This document shows, one piece after another, positions 7,227-11,970 of a DNA stretch of 18,056 nt. Under the pieces are notes generated by a model, which saw only the letters and a list, made by a program, of their open reading frames with translations, had not been told where the DNA came from and did no database searches. Both the position numbers and the translations under genes were made by a program. The stretch is from Gammaproteobacteria bacterium (lineage in GTDB: Bacteria > Pseudomonadota > Gammaproteobacteria > Xanthomonadales > Marinicellaceae), in NCBI GenBank assembly GCA_030426705.1, contig JAUHXW010000013.1, positions 1-18,056 on the forward strand, given 5' to 3'. Every line of letters begins with the position of its first letter. Within the stretch, counting starts at the first letter, position 1.

Positions 7227-7676
7227 TTAACTTTTTCTTTTGATGATATCAACCAATTCATCCACTGAACGGCTGTATATAGACACCGATTCAACGTGTT
7301 TGTATTTAATTTCCAAATCCTTATCAACCAAAAACACCGATCGTTTCACACCAAACCAACCAAAAGAATCATATTTATCTGCCACTTCGCCCTCTTTGTC
7401 ACTTAACAAAGTAAAAGGTAAATCATGGTCTTTCTTAAAAGATTTTATGTAGTCAGTATCATCAGCACTGATAGCAATCACCTCAACACCCAAATCATTG
7501 AACTTAGAGTAACCATCACGATAATCACACATTTGACGTTGGCAAACAGGCAAACCATCACCTGGATAAAAAACCAAAAGGGCTTTACCTTTTACTTTAG
7601 AGGACAATTTAAAAGGCTTGCCGTTGTCAGCAATCAACGAAAAGTCAGGCGCTTTATCACCAGTTTCTAATGTCAT
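7227..7676 (-). CDS. Peroxiredoxin, Bcp/AhpC-TSA family, with altered active-site threonine
   Basis: A 149-residue thioredoxin-fold peroxidase that reduces hydroperoxides with a reactive cysteine. C45 is the peroxidatic cysteine and C50 a likely resolving one, the same pair spacing as in E. coli Bcp. R112 in KRSVFLVD is the conserved arginine. The active-site motif PxxxTxxC reads P38-GDG-L42-PV-C45, so the threonine that normally positions the peroxide is leucine. The rest is normal: GDKAPDFSL at the start, VEVIAISADD, and LPFTLLSDKEGEVADKY. Start ATG at 7676, preceded by only a weak purine stretch. It stands alone, convergent with the M56 operon. It may be an active variant or one with altered specificity. 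Confidence 0.9.
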   Translation of the reverse strand: MTLETGDKAPDFSLIADNGKPFKLSSKVKGKALLVFYPGDGLPVCQRQMCDYRDGYSKFNDLGVEVIAISADDTDYIKSFKKDHDLPFTLLSDKEGEVADKYDSFGWFGVKRSVFLVDKDLEIKYKHVESVSIYSRSVDELVDIIKRKS

Positions 7677-7791
7677 AGTTATTTCTCAGAACCAAATAAA
7701 AGCGCGTATTTTAGCCGTTTTGAGCAAAAATAAAAAGCCGTCTAAAAATCATCAAGAAAAAAATCAGAAATTCCCACAAAAAAATCTGGAT

Positions 7792-7820
7792 TTGACACTT
7801 TTTTTACGCTAAAGTACGCA
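7792..7820 (+). promoter_or_regulatory. Candidate promoter of the tRNA-Ser region
   Basis: A perfect TTGACA (7792-7797) lies 49 bases before the first tRNA-Ser relic. At a 17-base spacing the -10 would be TACGCA (7815-7820), which is poor; TAAAGT (7810-7815) is better but only 12 bases away. A hairpin CTCGTT-TGAG-AACGAG (7822-7837) follows. The promoter may drive the whole tRNA/relic stretch. Confidence 0.35.
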
Positions 7821-7846
7821 CCTCGTTTGAGAACGAGCAACTCAGC

Positions 7847-7960
7847 GGAGAAATGGCAGAGCGGTTGAATGCACGCTCGGACGGTTTCTTAGTTAAGGCT
7901 TTTTTGGCTATCGCCAAATCCGCCATAACACGAAACCTGAGCTGGTCTTGTCAAGACCGG
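7847..7960 (+). pseudogene. tRNA-Ser relic A (5' part, interrupted)
   Basis: Positions 7847-7874 match bases 1-28 of the intact tRNA-Ser at 8010 with one mismatch: acceptor 5' strand, D arm and first base of the anticodon stem. A structured insert (7875-7942) follows, then TGGTCTTG (7943-7950), resembling the anticodon stem and loop, then TCAAG and ACCGG (7956-7960). No variable arm, T arm or acceptor 3' strand is recognisable after that. It cannot fold as a tRNA. Confidence 0.7.
7875..7942 (+). repeat. Type-2 structured insert in relic A
   Basis: The 68-base insert sits after GCAC of the tRNA. Its outer stem is GCTC (7875-7878) with GAGC (7939-7942). A bulge GGAC opposite a single T follows, then GGTTTC (7883-7888) with GAAACC (7932-7937), and an inner hairpin TTTGGC-TATC-GCCAAA. 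The two longer inserts in relics B and C share the outer architecture with compensating base changes, and the blocks AAGGCTTYTTTGGCT and CGCCAAAWCCGCC. Confidence 0.6.
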
Positions 7961-8009
7961 TGCTCGAAGTTGATACAGAGCAGGTAACTCTTTAAAATAC
8001 CAAACTCGC

Positions 8010-8100
8010 GGAGAGATGGCAGAGCGGTTGAATGCACCGGTCTTGAAAACCGGCATACGTTAATAGCGTATCTAGGGTTCGAATCCCTATCTCTCCGCCA
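8010..8100 (+). tRNA. tRNA-Ser (anticodon UGA)
   Basis: A complete 91-base gene with encoded CCA. The acceptor stem GGAGAGA (8010-8016) pairs with TCTCTCC (8090-8096), followed by discriminator G and CCA. The anticodon stem CCGGT/ACCGG holds the loop CTTGAAA with anticodon TGA. A long class II variable arm ATACG…CGTAT follows, and the T arm AGGG-TTCGAAT-CCCT. It decodes UCA (and by wobble other UCN) serine codons. It is the only intact copy among several broken ones nearby. Confidence 0.97.
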
Positions 8101-8135
8101 TTATTTCAGTGTATTCAAGACACAGAAATAATGGC
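8097..8135 (+). other. Long hairpin fused to the tRNA 3' end
   Basis: GCCATTATTTC (8097-8107) pairs perfectly with GAAATAATGGC (8125-8135). After an A/A mismatch, GTGT pairs with ACAC around a 7-base loop. The 5' arm begins with the discriminator base and CCA of the tRNA. There is no T run, so it is not a textbook terminator; it could mark 3' processing, or be another small palindrome insertion. Confidence 0.6.
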
Positions 8136-8169
8136 TGACTGATAGAATGAAGAACCCTATAGGTTCGAA

Positions 8170-8236
8170 AAATTTGACCGGATCAAATTTTGACGCCGAA
8201 GGCGCCCAGAGGGGCAATCGCAGGAAGCGATTGATC
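8170..8236 (+). repeat. 67-nt three-hairpin element, copy 1
   Basis: The element lies between GGTTCGAA (8162-8169) and AATCCCTA (8237-8244), i.e. a split tRNA T arm. Stem I is AAATTTGA/TCAAATTT with loop CCGGA. Hairpin II is GACGCCGAAGGCGCC. Stem III is CAATCGC/GCGATTG with loop AGGAA, ending ATC. Length is exactly 67, as in the other three copies. Confidence 0.8.
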
Positions 8237-8241
8237 AATCC

Positions 8242-8310
8242 CTAGCATCAAAAGCTTGTCTCACCCTCTTCCTACTAAAACCCTATTAATCCCTTCTGTC
8301 TCATTACCTG
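8242..8310. other. Spacer between repeats, shared in part with 8962-8980
   Basis: The first part (CCTAGCATCAAAAGCTTGTC, 8241-8260) recurs at 8961-8980 after copy 4 of the 67-nt element, so it belongs to the repeat unit. The rest is pyrimidine-rich and I see nothing coding in it. Confidence 0.5.
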
Positions 8311-8525
8311 CAATAGCTCCGCTATTGGCGGTTGAATGCACGGCCGGACGGTAACGCTGCAAAGGCTTCTTTGGCTTTTAATCTACCATTTCCGTGAGCA
8401 AGTTTTAACAGCCTCATTTATTAAATTTATATCTATTACTTTTAACCCGCCAAAACCGCCTTTACGCTTATACCTGGCCTGGTCTTGAAAAATGTGTCTG
8501 GAACACATTTTGACGCCGAAGGCGC
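8311..8525 (+). repeat. Direct repeat, copy 1 (partner 8711-8925)
   Basis: About 215 bases recur exactly 400 bases downstream with about six mismatches, clustered at 8383-8406. It starts with the hairpin CAATAG-CTCCG-CTATTG (8311-8327) and continues through a tRNA-Ser D-arm fragment, the type-2 insert, the anticodon arm fragment and the first half of a 67-nt element. The flanks of the two copies differ, so 8311 and 8711 are true unit boundaries. Confidence 0.85.
8342..8479 (+). repeat. Type-2 structured insert in relic B (long form)
   Basis: The outer stem GGCC (8342-8345) pairs with GGCC (8476-8479). A bulge GGAC sits opposite a single T, then GGTA (8350-8353) pairs with TACC (8471-8474). 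Relative to the 68-base form at 7875 it has about 70 extra AT-rich bases between the conserved TTTGGC and CGCCAAA halves. Confidence 0.6.
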
Positions 8526-8556
8526 ACTCTGGGTCAAAGGCTGGATGCCTTTGATC
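8490..8556 (+). repeat. 67-nt three-hairpin element, copy 2 (anticodon loop)
   Basis: Inserted in the anticodon loop of relic B, between GGTCTTGA and AAAACCGG. Stem I is AAATGTGT/ACACATTT with loop CTGGA. Hairpin II is GACGCCGAAGGCGC. Stem III is CAAAGGC/GCCTTTG with loop TGGAT, ending ATC. Three base pairs of stem III differ from the other copies and all three are compensated. Confidence 0.8.
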
Positions 8557-8594
8557 AAAACCGGCATACGTTAATAGCGTATCTAGGGTTCGAA

Positions 8595-8661
8595 AAAATT
8601 GTCTGGAACAATTTTTGACGCCGAAGGCGCCCGCAGGGGCAATCGCAGGAAGCGATTGATC
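8595..8661 (+). repeat. 67-nt three-hairpin element, copy 3 (T loop)
   Basis: Inserted in the T loop of relic B, between GGTTCGAA and AATCCCT, with AA present on both sides. Stem I is AAAATTGT/ACAATTTT with loop CTGGA. Hairpin II is the same as in the other copies. Stem III is CAATCGC/GCGATTG with loop AGGAA, ending ATC. Confidence 0.8.
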
Positions 8662-8710
8662 AATCCCTGCACTCACTCGACGCCCTCGTTTATTTCAAAT
8701 TAAAATCGAG

Positions 8711-8925
8711 CAATAGCTCCGCTATTGGCGGTTGAATGCACGGCCGGACGGTAACGCTGCAAAGGCTTCTTTGGCTTTTAATCAACCATTTCCGCGAGCT
8801 AGCGTTAACAGCCTCATTTATTAAATTTATATCTATTACTTTTAACCCGCCAAAACCGCCTTTACGCTTATACCTGGCCTGGTCTTGAAAAATGTGTCTG
8901 GAACACATTTTGACGCCGAAGGCGC
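8711..8925 (+). repeat. Direct repeat, copy 2 (partner 8311-8525)
   Basis: Second copy of the 215-base unit, at an exact 400-base offset. It starts with the identical CAATAG-CTCCG-CTATTG hairpin (8711-8727). The copies part company just after hairpin II of the 67-nt element, where this one continues with the CAATCGC type of stem III. Confidence 0.85.
8742..8879 (+). repeat. Type-2 structured insert in relic C (long form)
   Basis: Same length and outer stems as the insert at 8342-8479. It differs from it by only about six bases, all in the AT-rich centre. Confidence 0.6.
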
Positions 8926-8956
8926 CCACAGGGGCAATCGCAGGACGCGATTTATC
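8890..8956 (+). repeat. 67-nt three-hairpin element, copy 4 (hybrid)
   Basis: Stem I is AAATGTGT/ACACATTT with loop CTGGA, as in copy 2. Stem III is CAATCGC/GCGATTT with loop AGGAC, close to copies 1 and 3. The left flank is the anticodon loop and the right flank the T arm, so it looks like a hybrid of two copies. Length is again 67. Confidence 0.75.
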
Positions 8957-9028
8957 AATCCCTAGCATCAAAAGCTTGTCACACCTTTTTTTTCCTAAAC
9001 CCTCATTAACAAATAACAAAGAAGCTCT

Positions 9029-9550
9029 TCAAGCACATTCAAAACTACAAATATTCCCATGCCACTTACAGTTTCGACAAACTCCATCGAGAACTAAGCT
9101 TGTGAAAGCATCACTGATTGTTGCCTGCAATTCTTCATCTCCCTGAACTTCACCATTCCATAATTCATAAATCAGAATGAGAGTTAAATCAAAAAAATGG
9201 TCATTGCATTGGGGACAAGTAAACTCAGTTATTGTGGCGTTTTCTCTGACTTCAGATGCTGTGATTCCAAATTCACCGTTATATCCATGAACCGTATGAT
9301 CAAACAAGAGCCGACAATCACCGTCCGCATGTTTGATATAGATGGGATCAAGCAATAATTCCTTATCCTCACGAACACCTTCAATAATCAGGTTTTCAGT
9401 CAGTATTTTGACGGGGTATATAAACTCAAAAATTTCTTCATCGATATGATCAATGGCCTTATAACTGTCTAAATAAACAAATTCCAAACCATCCAGTATC
9501 TTAGGAGATTTTTTAATTGTTAATTCAACGGCTAAAGATTTCATTTTCAT
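9029..9550 (-). CDS. Hypothetical protein with paired cysteine (zinc-ribbon-like) motifs
   Basis: A 173-residue acidic protein that I do not recognise. The N-terminal half (about 1-105) is mixed and rich in Ile, Leu and Glu, without a signal peptide. The C-terminal half carries CPQC (112-115), CRNC (158-161) and C168/C172 in CSFEC, separated by a hydrophobic helix-like stretch (118-132). Two CxxC pairs suggest a zinc-ribbon or treble-clef-like metal site; this is inference. Start ATG at 9550; a second ATG two codons later is equally possible and neither has a Shine-Dalgarno. It sits alone next to the tRNA-Ser repeat region, a typical place for acquired genes. Confidence 0.65.
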   Translation of the reverse strand: MKMKSLAVELTIKKSPKILDGLEFVYLDSYKAIDHIDEEIFEFIYPVKILTENLIIEGVREDKELLLDPIYIKHADGDCRLLFDHTVHGYNGEFGITASEVRENATITEFTCPQCNDHFFDLTLILIYELWNGEVQGDEELQATISDAFTSLVLDGVCRNCKWHGNICSFECA

Positions 9551-9620
9551 TTCAATAATAAACTCAGCAATTATCGGTGGCGGGAACCAAGGACAAACTA
9601 AGATACACTTTCATTAAAAA

Positions 9621-9714
9621 AAAGGACAATCATACTTAATAACAGTTACCTACAAGTCTACCAGAAAACAGTCATAGAATAAGCAGCTATAACCCTTAGT
9701 GATGACTGTCCTTT
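9621..9714. repeat. Short inverted repeat pair
   Basis: AAAGGACAATCAT (9621-9633) and ATGACTGTCCTTT (9702-9714) are inverted copies matching at 12 of 13 positions, 68 bases apart. A similar AGGACAATGAT is found at 11348-11358, upstream of the next gene. The rest of the gap 9551-9845 is AT-rich and shows no gene I would defend. It could be a tiny MITE-like element or paired regulatory sites. Confidence 0.4.
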
Positions 9715-9845
9715 ATTACTGATCCTTGTGATTGTTTCATATCCCCGGAAAAAGGTTAAATCAATGAAAACTATAAAAAGTAAGAATTTTTCACTAATGT
9801 GTTCTTGAAAAAAGTCAAAACCCTTCCTTCTTAAATACTCCACCT

Positions 9846-11291
9846 TCAGTCAAATGTAGCATCAAAAATCAAATCATTGTGCACTTTTCCTAAAACCCCA
9901 ATGGTGAAAGATGAGTGCTGGCTTGTTGCTGGAAACCGTTTGCTGCCAGCCACATAGATGTCTTCCGTAAATGGATTCATCACCATTTTATACATGTTTT
10001 CACGGAGCGAACTGCTGTCATAATTTACTGTTGCTGTACCATTATTCTGTCCCCATTGGCTGTACAATTGCCCATTTGCATCTATTGCAGCCAGATTAAA
10101 CTGGGAATGAGATTCACCAGCTTCCTCCCAACTGGAATTTCCTGCAAGAATAAAGGCACCATTCTTTTGTTGCACCAAACTCACCACCTGGTCATTGGTT
10201 GGATCCAAAATGAAGTTTGGATTGTAAAAACCCACTTTGGTGCTGCCACTGTTTCCAAAGCCAGAATCAATTTGCCATTGGTCAAATGCACCCTTGTTAT
10301 AGCGTGTCAGGGAATAATCCAACCCACCATCACCACTGAAGGCACCGGCAACCATCAGTTGCATACCACCCAGACCATCTTCTATCAGTAACATGTCTGA
10401 CACATGCTCCTGGTGTGTTGCGAAAATAAAGTCAGCTTGTGAGTTCCATTTATTGACCAAGGACCCTGATATACTAAACTCACAAAATGCCTGATTGCTG
10501 CCGCTGTCATCAAAAGCTGTTGCGCCAACAATAATGGTCTGACTGTCTCCAGTCCAGACAACAGATGCCGCAGCATCCCGCAGGGCATTGACTGGGGCTG
10601 TACCAAGGTCATGGTAACAAACTTGTCTACCGTTATTGCCAAAGCTTTCTACTTCAGTTAGCCAACCGACATGATTAAGGTCAAACAAAACCAAACCCAC
10701 ATCAGTATCACCCGCATTATTCCTTTGTATTTCCAATACCACAACGATTTGATTACCTAATGGGTTAAATGCAATATCACGCACCCAAATCTCACCACTA
10801 AAATTGATCAAGTCATCAAATCTAATATTGGCACTGTCCATGTTCTGCCCAGATTCGTCAAAAGTTTCCACCCTGATATAATAATCGTTACCAGACCCGG
10901 TAATATTCACATGTTTTCTGGCCACAGCGAGCATTGAGCTGGAACTGTGAACGGCCATTTTGACATTGAGCTCATCTAACCATTCACCTTCTTGACCGAG
11001 TTGTAAAACACCTCCTAGACCAAAATTTGTATAAGGCTCACCAAATTCATCGTAGCGGTATATAACATAGCTGTTGTAATGAATACCATGAACTGCGGCA
11101 TAGGTAGAAGGGTAGTAATGATTGTAAACCATGTCACCGATGATGTGGTTTGTTGAAAAATTTTGGAAGTCTGCATGATAAACCCAGCCTCCAGGCGGTT
11201 CATCGCTGTTGAAAGAATGATTGATATCTCCCACCTGTGCTGCATATATAGAAGTAGAAATCAGCGTAAAAATTATCATTAGATATTTCAT
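9846..11291 (-). CDS. Secreted repeat-type (delta-60/beta-propeller-like) protein
   Basis: A 481-residue exported protein. The signal peptide is MKYLMIIFTLISTSIYA with cleavage about residue 17. The mature protein has recurring short units of the kind D…V…G…F…A..N..G (for example MLAVARKHVNITGSGNDYYIRVETFDESG, QVVSLVQQKNGAFILAGNSSW, EDIYVAGSKRF), resembling delta-60 or propeller repeats in secreted proteins of marine gammaproteobacteria. The C-terminus DLIFDATFD resembles the short IFxxGFE-like tails of such proteins. An AAGG at 8 bases before the ATG supports the start at 11291. No catalytic motif seen; function unknown. Transcribed toward the hypothetical gene at 9029 but separated by about 295 bases. 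Confidence 0.75.
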   Translation of the reverse strand: MKYLMIIFTLISTSIYAAQVGDINHSFNSDEPPGGWVYHADFQNFSTNHIIGDMVYNHYYPSTYAAVHGIHYNSYVIYRYDEFGEPYTNFGLGGVLQLGQEGEWLDELNVKMAVHSSSSMLAVARKHVNITGSGNDYYIRVETFDESGQNMDSANIRFDDLINFSGEIWVRDIAFNPLGNQIVVVLEIQRNNAGDTDVGLVLFDLNHVGWLTEVESFGNNGRQVCYHDLGTAPVNALRDAAASVVWTGDSQTIIVGATAFDDSGSNQAFCEFSISGSLVNKWNSQADFIFATHQEHVSDMLLIEDGLGGMQLMVAGAFSGDGGLDYSLTRYNKGAFDQWQIDSGFGNSGSTKVGFYNPNFILDPTNDQVVSLVQQKNGAFILAGNSSWEEAGESHSQFNLAAIDANGQLYSQWGQNNGTATVNYDSSSLRENMYKMVMNPFTEDIYVAGSKRFPATSQHSSFTIGVLGKVHNDLIFDATFD

Positions 11292-11539
11292 TGTCGTACC
11301 TTATAAATAGTTCATTTACCTGTCTAAACGACGGAAACTACTTAAAGAGGACAATGATTTGATTTTTTTTATAATTTCAAACTAACAAGATCTAAGATTG
11401 TTGGATGTTTGTAAAGCAAACAATAACATACAAATTACATGGTCTCCTTTGAAACATTGTCAATATCACATTGGAGAGCTGCTGAGTAGCACGACCTGCC
11501 AAGCCAGTTAAACAATGCAGACAATGAATACATTTCAAA

Positions 11540-11572
11540 TTTGCGAAGCAAAGACCCCTGCAAGGATGCAGG
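11540..11572 (+). repeat. Paired hairpins with GAA and AGGA loops
   Basis: TTTGC-GAA-GCAAA (11540-11552) is followed by CCTGCA-AGGA-TGCAGG (11557-11572). The order, a GAA-loop hairpin and then a GGA-loop hairpin, is the same as hairpins II and III of the 67-nt element, but the stems are unrelated. CAAGGATG (11561-11568) matches the CsrA/RsmA consensus CANGGAYG in a hairpin loop. Confidence 0.5.
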
Positions 11573-11740
11573 CGTGCAGCGAGAGCATGGAGCGAAAGCG
11601 TAAGCATAAATGGAATGCCGTTATCCAAGCTGGACAGATAAGCGTAAGCCCCAAGATACAAGGACATTACATTTTAAGATATTAACTCTACTGCCCCAGT
11701 CTTTGAAATACCTACTTAACACCAACATAAATAATCTATG

Positions 11741-11856
11741 TGAGACCATTGCTCGCTTCTGAGCAATTGAAAAAAAACATCTGGAGTGTTTTTTCAATGC
11801 AGAGTACCGCATTTTTAGACTTTTTTTCTTTGTTCACGAATCGAGCAAAGGTCTCA
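11741..11856. mobile_element. MITE-like element with 19-bp inverted ends
   Basis: The arms TGAGACCATTGCTCGCTTC (11741-11759) and GAATCGAGCAAAGGTCTCA (11838-11856) are inverted copies with 17 of 19 matches. The 78 bases between include a nested hairpin (11766-11798). No clear target duplication. A third arm occurs alone at 4590-4608, so the sequence is dispersed. Classification as a MITE is inference. Confidence 0.5.
11766..11798 (+). repeat. Nested hairpin with CTGGA loop
   Basis: ATTGAAAAAA… pairs with …TTTTTTCAAT, closing on CAT-CTGGA-GTG. The loop CTGGA (11781-11785) is the same as in stem I of the 67-nt elements at 8490, 8595 and 8890. Confidence 0.55.
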
Positions 11857-11970
11857 AAGTATCAAAAAAACCAAAAAAATCCCATTAAAAAAACAACTAC
11901 AATCCAACACCAGCAAAATGCTAAAATACCCAACTTTTGTGTTTAGCCCCAACCCACTGAGGACACTGTA

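Larger units (their letters stand above)
8328..8668 (+). pseudogene. tRNA-Ser relic B, split by three inserts
   Basis: The tRNA pieces in order are GCGGTTGAATGCAC (8328-8341, D arm), TGGTCTTGA (8480-8488, anticodon 5' side), a 38-base piece (8557-8594) identical to 8046-8083 of the intact tRNA (anticodon 3' side, variable arm, T arm), and AATCCCT (8662-8668). Between them lie a type-2 insert (8342-8479) and two 67-nt elements. The acceptor stem is missing, replaced at the 5' end by a CAATAG hairpin, so it is not a working tRNA. Confidence 0.75.
8728..8963 (+). pseudogene. tRNA-Ser relic C, probable deletion derivative
   Basis: A D-arm piece (8728-8741), a type-2 insert (8742-8879) and TGGTCTTGA (8880-8888) are followed by one 67-nt element (8890-8956), and then directly by AATCCCT of the T arm (8957-8963). 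The 38-base variable-arm piece seen in relic B is absent. This is what recombination between the two identical hairpin II segments of a relic-B-like unit would leave. Confidence 0.65.
11292..11970. other. Gene-free region with many small palindromes
   Basis: These 679 bases separate two divergent genes. I see no credible gene in them. They hold hairpins at 11540-11572, short GNRA-like loops (GCGAGAGC, GCGAAAGC, GCGTAAGC at about 11579-11606), the inverted repeat at 11741-11856, and poly-A stretches before the traB-like gene. A possible -10 TAAAAT lies at 11922-11927 without a clear -35. Confidence 0.6.

Noticed and set aside
8170..8661. Self-cleaving ribozyme (hammerhead or twister)
   Set aside because: I looked for the conserved CUGAUGA/GAAA core and the twister core and did not find them.
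8328..8668. Functional intron-containing tRNA-Ser
   Set aside because: The acceptor stem is missing on both sides, so even removal of the inserts would not give a tRNA.
8383..8676. Minus-strand open frame of 97 codons
   Set aside because: It lies wholly within the tRNA relic and repeat region, reads through the hairpin elements, and resembles its neighbour only because the DNA is repeated.
8311..8980. CRISPR array
   Set aside because: The repeats are long, few, unequally spaced and tRNA-derived; there are no short regular repeats with unique spacers and no cas genes.
8690..9019. Minus-strand open frame of 109 codons
   Set aside because: Same reason; its middle is the same repeat translation, and no start signal is seen.
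9658..9843. Minus-strand open frame of 61 codons before the hypothetical gene
   Set aside because: No ribosome site, overlaps an inverted repeat arm, and its composition looks like random AT-rich DNA.
11392..11667. Minus-strand open frame of 91 codons
   Set aside because: It runs through palindromic intergenic repeats and has no signal or domain.
11740..11946. Plus-strand open frame of 68 codons before the traB-like gene
   Set aside because: It is the translation of the MITE-like inverted repeat and poly-A stretch.
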